From Anadara kagoshimensis (lineage: Eukaryota > Mollusca > Bivalvia > Arcoida > Arcidae), in assembly GCA_021292105.1 (NCBI GenBank), contig CM037869.1:50458234-50522233 (forward strand): DNA of 64,000 nucleotides. The letters run 5' to 3'. Below are positions 57,701 through 64,000 of this stretch, piece by piece (the stretch's first letter is position 1; each line of letters begins with the position of its first letter). Under the pieces are notes generated by a model. That model had not been told where the DNA came from. It saw only the letters and a program-made list of their open reading frames with translations, and made no database searches. A program made the position numbers and the translations under genes.

Positions 57701-59512
57701 CTTTATAAGTTTCAAAGTCTCCACTTGGGTTTGAAATTGTGCTTTTCACATGGAAAATAATGTTTGTTTTTTATCAAAATAGATATCGTATAGATTGCGA
57801 TTTGTTTCCAATTTGGCCCTTAGTTTAAGTTTAGCCATAAAAAGCATGGTTCACTGCTATATATCATTTATTACTGAGACGAATTTTCTTGTATATTTAA
57901 ATTTCAGAAAGGGTATTGTTTCATTAATGGGGCATGTATATCTAATGGAACTGTCAATCCGTCTCAAACCTGCCAGAATTGTAATGCGGCTAAAAAGAAG
58001 TTTGAATGGTCATACTTACCTAGTAGGTTTAATTTTGTGTTAAATAATATAGTGATGGTCTTTTTCTTATATTATCACAATCTACAAACACATTATTTCT
58101 ATTGATTTCCCTTTGTTTTGGTTAGCCTTCCGGTGCACCTGGTCTCAATACCCTTGTGGAAACCTGTGTGCTTATTTAATTAGCCAGTTTCAATATTTTT
58201 ACTTTGGTTTGGGATTGTGATAAGGACATGGATTGATATGTCTGTTATAAATGTACATGACAGTACTTAACTTAAGATGGAACACACGCCTTTGCATCAC
58301 AAGCAGCATTTAATATGAATTTCAATAAGAGCACCGTGCTGTAATCGAACAAAGATAAAGCAGACAACAAAGTACAAGGCGAGTTAGCCTATGTTTTTAG
58401 GACTTTTGTACCATTTTATGTTAAGGTTATATTCCCAAAATAGCGAATAGTAAAATAGATATTGAACAGATTCTAAAATATTTGAGATGGTTAGAGTGTC
58501 CGCAGTGGTACTATAGCCATACCACATTATACTGGAAAACCTAAATATTACATATTATACCAGTTTTAATTTTACAGCACTAGACGGCCGTTTCGGAATA
58601 CAATTCCTCATCAGTAGTGCTTATATAATAGTGCTCATATAGTAGTCGTAGTTAGAAATATAGGCTCTTTTTTTTCCATGTTTGGCTGTTTTATTATTTA
58701 TTTATAAATTGTCATGTTATCGATTGTAATGGTTGTTGCTAAGAAATTAAACATGTTATTCACTTACAATTTTTTTTTAAATTTTATTTTCAGAATGTGC
58801 CATTTTGTCGGGAAGCTCCGACGATGACAAACTTCGAGGATGGGTGATTGCTGTTATAACTGTTGGTCTATTGGTCATAGTAATTAGTGTTACAGTTGTC
58901 GTGATAGTAAAGAAATTTGGCAGTAAAAGGTAGAATAAAAACAAATATACCGACTTAAGTTCAAGTAAAAATGGATCGGTATGTATGGTTATGGTTAATA
59001 AGTACACACCAACTATGTGGTGTGGAAGTATATAATATACGATATAACTTCAAATCAAAGATTTAAGATATCTTAAAGCCTTTAATTAAATATAAAATGT
59101 GTTACTTCATATATCTATCTTTAACAGTATCAAGAATTTAGTGTTTTCGAAACATTAGTGAAGCTTCACTACCATGAAAAAAGTTATTTAAAACATGTTT
59201 ATTGTGTTAACAAATTTGGTAGTTTCAAAATTTTAATTTTGTTTTGGGGTTTTGATGTGGACACTGTTTTGTATTATGTTAGTCTGTAAAAATTTGAATA
59301 AACTTTTAATTAACAGGACAAATAGAAACTCAATTGCAGATTTTAAAGAAACGACCGATCAAGATGACTCTGTAAATAAACCAAGCTTTCCCAGCAGTAG
59401 AATATTTGAGACAGAAGGATCTAACAAGGAAAAGGAATGTTACCGGTGCACGCCAGATTCAAGCACCGGAGACATACGACCAACTGAAGAAAAATCTACC
59501 ATGCAGGATTAA
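44987..59512 (+). CDS. Gene 2: VWDE-like single-pass membrane protein, 20 exons seen, 5' end missing
   Basis: Join: 44987-45094, 45326-45442, 46335-46532, 47161-47322, 47668-47685, 48595-48848, 49210-49296, 49814-50212, 50569-50651, 51288-51351, 52025-52207, 53850-54103, 54526-54832, 55376-55512, 55719-55887, 56493-56686, 57052-57312, 57908-58022, 58794-58929, 59317-59512. Paralogue of gene 1 with two extra EGF exons at the N terminus. Order: EGF, EGF, D8C-like, Cys module, microexon, Ig-like, VWD, PRRKRD site, EGF, beta-rich module, Cys module, transmembrane helix, tail; about 1,150 residues plus signal peptide. Exons up to 54832 are open; those at 55376, 55719 and 57052 have frame breaks, so a literal reading stops at the TAG at 55508. 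The first exon should end in phase 1 and was not found with confidence. Confidence 0.83.
45326..45442 (+). CDS. Gene 2 EGF exon 2
   Basis: 117 nt, phase 1-1. ALDPCLNVICHNGGTCKT then YYCMCNAGFDQATNCQT, a six-Cys EGF domain. Its end (ATNCQT) matches the previous exon, suggesting an exon duplication. Absent from gene 1. Confidence 0.88.
45688..45727. repeat. Poly-T run
   Basis: About 40 T. Long homopolymers of this kind are error-prone in assembly. Confidence 0.9.
46070..46215 (-). pseudogene. Possible Penelope-like RT fragment, much decayed
   Basis: Minus frame FNFSFLCSNKP...VSAVIGVLRGVVD resembles the NFPFLCSN...YGVYI stretch of the better fragments. Low similarity. Confidence 0.35.
46335..46532 (+). 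CDS. Gene 2 D8C-like exon
   Basis: 198 nt, phase 1-1. EIKVDPCDGV, LCDQTLTERWYKAYGYEM and NRCGSQNPIYL follow the D8C pattern (DPC, CD, WY, CG). Counterpart of gene 1 exon 2. Confidence 0.87.
46607..46760 (+). repeat. Repeat B, 5' half
   Basis: cccatactaatccatgcccg to ctcctgtttagctagctaca. In the gene 2 intron after the D8C exon. Confidence 0.75.
47161..47322 (+). CDS. Gene 2 Cys module exon
   Basis: 162 nt, phase 1-1, same length as gene 1 exon 3. SIPNDTEIHNVTACLRD, IKKCNADTVFYLSPTP and SSYCF. Confidence 0.87.
47668..47685 (+). CDS. Gene 2 18-nt microexon
   Basis: Acceptor tttttag, 18 nt coding DQVDMS, donor gtaaat, phase 1-1. Same place and phase as gene 1's 21-nt microexon; sequence similarity is limited to the leading Asp and the Ser before the donor. 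Confidence 0.55.
48142..48365 (+). repeat. Repeat B copy
   Basis: cttatccaagtccgaattac to gggatgtaaaatatatccaa. Confidence 0.75.
48595..48848 (+). CDS. Gene 2 Ig-like exon
   Basis: 254 nt, phase 1-0. DKAVTWTPSSMHINF, LVYSCNFSF, MIKWYINDIKVAESEF. NFT and NFS sequons. Counterpart of gene 1 exon 5. Confidence 0.85.
49210..49296 (+). CDS. Gene 2 exon closing the Ig-like segment
   Basis: 87 nt, phase 0-0: IKCSVTAAYSTESPPGVE, then SPGFYAGMK. Confidence 0.82.
49370..49465 (-). repeat. Repeat B end fragment
   Basis: caatggtggaagttcaagtg, cagttccaaaggttcaactt, agattggtatttttg. Confidence 0.55.
49814..50212 (+). CDS. Gene 2 linker module before VWD
   Basis: 133 codons, phase 0-0. HTPSISIERGKSGN, then CPKY, VCKTR, RCGLEMEGG, TEWFLKELW and LDNVV. 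Same Cys plan as gene 1 exon 7. Confidence 0.86.
50569..50651 (+). CDS. Gene 2 VWD start
   Basis: 83 nt, phase 0-2. VNVYTSGTWMNKKC then YAVIDPHMMTFDG, the VWD opening motif. Confidence 0.87.
51288..51351 (+). CDS. Gene 2 VWD second exon
   Basis: 64 nt, phase 2-0: PYEMQMEGTFLFYKHTERNA and a final Ala. Confidence 0.86.
51636..51702 (+). repeat. tRNA-like SINE head
   Basis: gtcctcagtggtcgaacatt (A box) and gaggtttggatccctgg (B box). Confidence 0.45.
52025..52207 (+). CDS. Gene 2 VWD middle
   Basis: 61 codons, phase 0-0: VIIKTTSCWSSRIFCTCGIV then GRDVFVINTCPG and RFYRCNEGLL. Confidence 0.87.
52565..52815 (+). repeat. Repeat B copy
   Basis: aaacaaacatactaatccat to gacacagagacgtcaaactt atcaac. 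The 68-codon frame here is repeat sequence. Confidence 0.78.
52944..53058. repeat. Near-perfect palindrome, about 55-bp arms, 4-bp loop
   Basis: Left arm taagaaatgacattctgatc atggtatttcaaggggtaat gaaagatagtttggc; right arm is its reverse complement with one mismatch and one indel. In the gene 2 intron within the VWD region. Confidence 0.85.
53850..54103 (+). CDS. Gene 2 VWD C-terminal half
   Basis: 254 nt, phase 0-2. WDVYIYPTNIDVGKTSGLCG, TLDGYCDNDFVLRDG, then a PNDWLWYP insertion and FSNSW. GLCG..DG...NDF is the VWD closing motif. A degenerate direct repeat of the last codons follows in the intron at 54130-54180. Confidence 0.87.
54526..54832 (+). CDS. Gene 2 post-VWD Cys module with PRRKRD site
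   Basis: 307 nt, phase 2-0. ITDDENLFPGPN, LQLCYCPYNSLEN, CSYKEYADCDYDPGREI, then SSPRRKRDTM. RRKR (54761-54772) before Asp is a strong furin-type consensus (R-x-K-R). Confidence 0.87.
55376..55512 (+). CDS. Gene 2 exon with one missing base
   Basis: RSTTMSTADAMTACNTVFNE, CFDLDLVDEEYFNF, then TAG at 55508-55510. The paralogue has LCVADLM where another frame here gives CVQDLV. 137 nt against 138 for phase 0-0. The break fits one T lost from the T run near 55494. Confidence 0.72.
55719..55887 (+). CDS. Gene 2 helical module and EGF start, frame broken twice
   Basis: ATSDISVAYSHRER and KSECADVLSRITPSD in frame 0 (TGA at 55827); after about 55809 frame 2 gives EYPDMVTVIEANNCPNECSN and HGMC. Allowing one missing base restores exactly 25 residues between the two Cys, as in gene 1. 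The exon also ends two bases short of the phase needed by the next EGF exon. Confidence 0.7.
56493..56686 (+). CDS. Gene 2 EGF completion exon
   Basis: 194 nt, phase 1-0, open. NCTCENGFAAKDCSMN closes an EGF domain; then GFCDTSDGLCTEIEVYGDPF. Counterpart of gene 1 exon 15. Confidence 0.85.
57052..57312 (+). CDS. Gene 2 beta-rich module, frame broken at both ends
   Basis: Frame from 57060 reads NGTKTFYSPVQTTGEQQ, HGYTFAVSLDGSIFS and KCQFYQVAGGS, aligning with gene 1 exon 16. The acceptor side is one base short (A run at 57059-57061), and the donor side is two bases short near 57297-57303, giving a TGA just before the donor. Confidence 0.7.
57610..57775 (-). repeat. Repeat B, decayed and internally deleted
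   Basis: tatggccgtcatcacaatat tgttgattagtttgatgtg, then ttgtgcttttcacatgg and atgtttgtttttta. Confidence 0.6.
57908..58022 (+). CDS. Gene 2 short Cys module
   Basis: 115 nt, phase 0-1, open. KGYCFINGACISNGT, TCQNCNAAKKKFEWSYLP. Four Cys. Confidence 0.83.
58545..58625 (-). repeat. Partial retrozyme-like unit
   Basis: acatattataccagttttaa t followed by the hammerhead and gtgctt. Only the ribozyme end of the unit remains. Antisense in the intron before the gene 2 transmembrane exon. Confidence 0.75.
58577..58620 (-). ncRNA. Hammerhead ribozyme motif, fully intact
   Basis: All 44 bases agree with the copy at 630-673: CTGATGA, GGAAT/ATTCC stem II, GAAAC, GGCC, GTC and GCACTA/TAGTGC stem I. Confidence 0.82.
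58794..58929 (+). CDS. Gene 2 transmembrane exon
   Basis: 136 nt, phase 1-2. CAILSGSSDDDKLRG, then the hydrophobic span WVIAVITVGLLVIVISVTVV and VIVKKFGSKR as stop-transfer. Confidence 0.87.
59317..59512 (+). CDS. Gene 2 cytoplasmic tail and stop
   Basis: Joins in phase 2 after SKR. TNRNSIADFKETTDQDDS, SFPSSRIFETEG, CYRCTPDSSTGDIRPTE and MQD stop. Length 64 residues; polar, no repeat. FETEG/FETAG and the Cys are the only hints of kinship with gene 1's tail. Confidence 0.85.
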
Positions 59513-60130
59513 GTTTTATGACTTTCTTCAGGTTTTTATAAGTCGCGGTTAAAGTGTTGACTTTTGCAACAATGTTATCATTATATATCAAAGCCAGAAT
59601 GACAATCAAAATCGAATTACATCAGATTTAGATATAAATTAACAGTCTGTGATCCCTGGAAAGTTTGTTACATATATATATAATGTCTATTTTTTATTTA
59701 ATGTATCTATGCAAGATATGTGAGAGTATTATAACTGTAGATTTTCAACTTTAGGAATTCACGTCTTTCTCCGTACATTATTTCGTGTTTTATTATTAGT
59801 AGTTTGATTTTGAATTTTTCCATGCTTGTCTTTGTTTTACTGTTTAACAGGCAATCTGTATTTTGTCGACTTCATGGTTACATAGACTATTGCTTACATT
59901 ATTGCTTACCTTGATTATTTCTAATAACTTTGAGGTAATAAATATTATTATAATAGTTTACAGATTAATCACAGTGGAGACGATATATGAATTATACAAA
60001 TGTATAATGATACGCTAGGATTGATCTTGTTTCCACTACGGGAATTTTATACAACGATGTAAGCTGCTTACAAATAAATTCTTGACCCAAGGATATTGCA
60101 AACATAATCTTATCAGGGACCAAAAAAACA
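59513..60130 (+). other. Probable gene 2 3' UTR and flank
   Basis: AT-rich, no coding frame. AATAAA-type hexamers occur, e.g. in gaggtaataaatattat near 59935, so polyadenylation within this stretch is plausible but not proven. Confidence 0.35.
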
Positions 60131-60139
60131 ATTATAGCG

Positions 60140-60375
60140 ATCGACACAGCATTGTTGGTAGGACTGATGTCTCTGTGTCGAGAATTGACCTATATATAGT
60201 TTGATATCTCATAATTCCATGTTTTTTACCCGATTTTAATTACACACGTGGCGGTGTAGCTATTTAAATAGGAAGTGCTTACGCTTCCTGGTGGAAATTT
60301 ATATGTTTAGCCTAATTTGTCAACGTTTTAATTTTGTTTCTGGATTATGATACAAACATTAATTAGTATTTTTTA
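60140..60375 (-). repeat. Repeat B copy, diverged
   Basis: tggtaggactgatgtctctg, attacacacgtggcggtgta gc, gcttcctggtggaaatttat, tctggattatgat. Confidence 0.65.
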
Positions 60376-60907
60376 TTATATTACGAAATAACAACAAACA
60401 AACAAGGTCATAATCAGGTCTCAATAAAAGAGCTTAAAACTGTGAACACTAAAAACATTTAATTCAACACGAAGAAGAGAAGTAATGCTGGGTGATCCTA
60501 AGTAAAATCCTTCTGTTTAGCTAGTAATTTCCGCTACAAATGTAATGACATTGAAATGAATGGATCATCATCAAAGATACCCGGGATAACTTTGGATAAA
60601 TTGACATCATAATTATTAACAATGAAGCGATGGCGGTAATTGAAACTTCTGAGGGCATTTGTAAGCCTTTGCAGGTTTATTCGTTGTTAAAATTTCCCAT
60701 AGTTGGAAAACGCTATATCATAGCGTTGTAATTGTGTAATGCTCTTACATAGATTAAAAACTGTGAAACGAATATACCATCAACATGAAAAACATCTTCA
60801 TACAATCATTGTAATTTTATTTGCTCATTGAGATCTGAAAATACTGCTGTAATGTACATTTGAGTGTTTATGTTTTTGCGATGAAAATAAAGCATACATG
60901 CAATTGA

Positions 60908-61000
60908 AATATTGAGAGAGTGAAGTTGTAGGTTTGAACCCAGGACGGATCACACATAAGACTTGAAAATTTTAAAGACTGATTTCTTGCCTAGAGCTCA
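60908..61000 (+). repeat. tRNA-like SINE fragment
   Basis: gtaggtttgaacccagga (B box) and cacataagacttgaaaattt shared with the copy at 61365. Confidence 0.45.
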
Positions 61001-61364
61001 GTAATAAGAGAACAAATTATCGACTGGCTCACTAGGTATCGGTTTAATGTCACTGACAGAGTCCCATGCTTATCTCCAGTATCTCCAGGATGCTGACTCT
61101 GTGAACAAGTTTTTTCTGAGTGCTTTGGCATCATAGAAATATAAGAAACTTGTATTTGTTTATTAATATGCTTCATTTTGTTTTGCTCATTGAGATGTGT
61201 GTATACTATCACTGTAATGTATATTTATTTTGGGATGATGTATGTTCGTATTATGAAAATAAAGCTTAAATGCAATTTTAATTTATTAATTTATTTGATC
61301 GAAAGACGTTAATCTTGAAGTCAAAGCGCTTAGTTTTAGAAGTCAATTCCATTTCAATCATACG

Positions 61365-61480
61365 TTATCACACCGATAGAGCGTCCGATTTGAGAGCGAG
61401 AGGTCGTAGGTTCAAACCCAGATCAGATCGTACATAAGACTAAAATTTTAGCTACTGATTTCTAGCTTGAAGCTTTATAT
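61365..61480 (+). repeat. tRNA-like SINE head
   Basis: caccgatagagcgtccgatt and gtaggttcaaacccagatca give A and B boxes; followed by tacataagactaaaatttt as at 60950. Confidence 0.5.
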
Positions 61481-62345
61481 TAAAATACTGGTTCACCTGG
61501 TATCGGGATTATGTGACTGCCTTACTGTGTAAGATGGCAGCTTAAAGTCGCGGTAGTACAAATTAGACACTCGAACATCTCTTGTAAACATCCAATGACC
61601 TAAATACAATGCATAATTTGTATTTCTCATGATATATCACTGAAATAAGTGGAACTTACCCTTACTGTCCATCTAATCTTATTTCCCTAATGAATGTTGG
61701 CGTTTTGAGCAACTTTGTAATTTAAAATAAACTTTTACTTTACTTTCGAATTTTGATTGTGAGATGGTCATGGGCTGGTATGTTATGTTTTTAATCTTAA
61801 CCAAAGTACATACTGTTTATTATAAATATAAGGAAAAAGAACTATCCAACACAGTTCATCCTTAAATTTTACTTTTAGAAATTCAATTTATTGCTTTCCT
61901 GAAATCGAATGACGTTTACTCTGGGTTAGGTTTACATAAACTAAAGAATAAATCGATTATCATATTAGCAAAACACTACCAGCACTCCTTTCTAACTGAA
62001 AAATAAGTATAATGATATACTATTAACAGCAGACCCTCTTTGAGGTTCGCGTGTTTAGGTGTTAAGCTTAATTTATAAGTTTCAAACTTTTTGCTAAAAG
62101 GATTGTGAAATGGGCATAGATTTCTGTGTTTTGCTGTGTTGATTTATATTTGATTTTAAAATTTCAGTTTTGTTTGTCGTTACCTCAAAGTAAATCTAAT
62201 TATTTTAAACTCATACTTGATCAACAATGCAACATTTTGACATAAGTAATCATAATCTCTCCAGTTACGAAAAATAATAAAAAAATTTAATGCCATACTC
62301 ATTTAATTTTTTTCTTTATTGCAGCTTAGAATTGGCGTTTTTAAC

Positions 62346-62378
<33 letters not shown>

Positions 62379-63059
62379 TGAAACAATTAGCTATAGAATT
62401 TATTGTTGTACATTTTACAAAATGCATTTAAATCTTCACTTTTGTTTTGTTTTTAAGGTGAAAAACATTAGCTTAGACAAGTACTGGGAGATCGAGATCA
62501 AGAAAGATAAAAAAGAATATTTTAAGATTATTATTATGAGATAATAAGACCTACATTTTAACTATTCTTATTCTGTTTTTGTTAATTGTTATGTAACCTA
62601 TATTCAAACAATGGATGAGTCGTGTCTGTTTGTGTGTTTAAATATTGTTCGGAGATGGATTGATATTTCTTTGTTTTATTAAGATGATTATCATGTTAAT
62701 TCAATAACAGTGACTCGGAAATAAATTTAAACAAAGTACAAGAAAGTGACGTTGTAATTTACCAACAAATCATGTCACTTCAGAAGCTAATCTGATCATT
62801 TACTCTTTGTGGTTGGACTTAACACGTCATTTCTCATTGTATGAATCACAGCATTGCTTTGTTTTCGGAAAAAAACATTGTTTATTGAATATGGATATGG
62901 TCTGACACGCCATTGTCTTTTTTAAATGTTTAACCGTTTGAAAATTAGATAGGGGTTTTTGGTATCGTTACAGATTTACCTCATAAGTAAAATTTTTATA
63001 ACTATTTGAAATAGATTGAGCCAGAAGAAAACCCAAACTAATGCCTTTTTGATCGAAAA
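61481..63059. other. 3' spacer, no gene recognised
   Basis: AT-rich with a 31-bp AAT microsatellite at 62346-62376. No coding frame with features. Confidence 0.45.
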
Positions 63060-63680
63060 TGGTCGAATAATAAGAAAATATATTTTATCATTTTTTATTT
63101 ATTGTTATCTATAAAAGTACCTATATACTACTTTATAGTTTTGAAACTACATTCATCGTTACATCTTATGAAAGATGTCGGACCTATATTATTTTTGTCA
63201 CTATACCGTTGGTCAATGTTTTGAATTATACAAAACATAATTTATACGTCATATTACCCCCCGAGTAGACCAAAAATAAAGACATTTATTTCTTCAATAC
63301 TTCCTTGTCAAAACAGTTACATAATTGATTCTTTTGAAAATATTTTACTTAATTTTGAATAAAGAATACCAATAAAGTTATATTGTTAGAATACATATTC
63401 TATTATGGTGTATGTATAAATGATTTGAGTTATTTACCTGGTGAAATGTATTTGTCATCTTGTCTGAAACTAATTATGTTATTCAATATATTGAACAAGA
63501 TATCAATTTACTTACACCAAGGCAAAACAAATGCTGTCTTCAAAAACAGATATATGTTAGCCTTTTTCATGTTAAAATTGAGATTCCATATTGATGATGC
63601 TTCAAATTATTGGCGATTTGTTTGAATTATCATTTATATGTACATATATGCATTTCATAGTGAAACAATTCTTTCAGATA
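63060..63680 (+). repeat. Element D copy 3
   Basis: gtcgaataataagaaaat, catcgttacatcttatgaaa gatgtcgg, tacgtcatattaccc, aatacttccttgtcaaaac, tattatggtgtatgtata. The 80-codon frame inside is not conserved in the other copies. Confidence 0.72.
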
Positions 63681-63900
63681 AAAAAAAACAAACATATGAA
63701 TGCATTTGTAAATCACAATTAGGAGCCAAGTAAAAATTTTGGAACTGACAAGTTAGGTAAGAGAGAGAAGGTAACTTCCACCAGGGAAGTAAGGCCGGCT
63801 GTTCTGGAAGGGTGGGCACTTCCTGTTTAGCTAGTTATACCAGCCACGTGTGTTATCAAAATTGTGTGAAACGAACAGGAAACTAGAAAAGCCTAGGTTT
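63681..63900 (+). repeat. Repeat B copy directly after element D
   Basis: aaacatatgaatgcatttgt, ggaactgacaagttaggtaa, cttcctgtttagctagttat, gtgttatcaaaattgtgtga. A repeat B trace also follows element D copy 1 at 40615, so D and B may be parts of one larger element. Confidence 0.7.
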
Positions 63901-64000
63901 ACAATATCCCTTGGTCAAAAACTTGTTCACAAGCAGCCTGCTTCTTTGAACAATGTGTGGACCAAAGTCCAAAGTTCCCGTAGTGGGAAGACGTCTACTA

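Overview
The window is animal nuclear DNA: AT-rich, split by introns with GT/AG borders, and crowded with dispersed repeats. The gene family (VWDE-like), tRNA-derived SINEs, Penelope-like reverse transcriptase remnants and hammerhead-ribozyme repeats together fit a mollusc, most likely a bivalve. That assignment is inference from content; there is no marker gene.

Genes. There are two long multi-exon genes, head to head and about 14 kb apart. Gene 1 (minus strand, 30649 down to 8793, 19 exons) and gene 2 (plus strand, 44987 to 59512, 20 exons seen plus a missing first exon) are paralogues of the VWDE family (von Willebrand factor D and EGF domain-containing protein). Shared order: signal peptide (seen in gene 1 only), D8C-like Cys domain, Cys module, an 18-21 nt microexon, Ig-like segment, VWD domain, basic proprotein-convertase-type site, EGF, beta-rich module, short Cys module, single transmembrane helix, cytoplasmic tail. 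Intron phases agree at almost every position. Gene 2 has two extra N-terminal EGF exons. Gene 1 has a tail of about eleven decapeptide repeats. Both genes read cleanly through the VWD half, then show missing-base frame breaks in the exons between the convertase site and the transmembrane exon. The transmembrane and tail exons are intact in both.

Repeats. From 599 to 1347 lies a tandem array of 338-bp units, each with a type I hammerhead ribozyme motif on the minus strand, the layout of a metazoan retrozyme. About a dozen decayed copies lie elsewhere, several in introns. Two 624-bp foldback elements with CACTA ends and 3-bp target duplications sit inside this array. Other repeats: an abundant ~290-bp family (called B here), tRNA-derived SINEs, Penelope-like RT fragments, a 240-bp inverted-terminal element (C), a larger repeat (D) in three copies, a local duplication between the genes, hairpin palindromes, minisatellites and microsatellites.

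Layout: 1-8.8 kb repeats; 8.8-30.6 kb gene 1; 31-45 kb repeat-filled spacer between the gene 5' ends; 45-59.5 kb gene 2; 59.5-64 kb its 3' flank and repeats. The two most notable observations are the hammerhead tandem array and the paralogue pair with parallel frame breaks.
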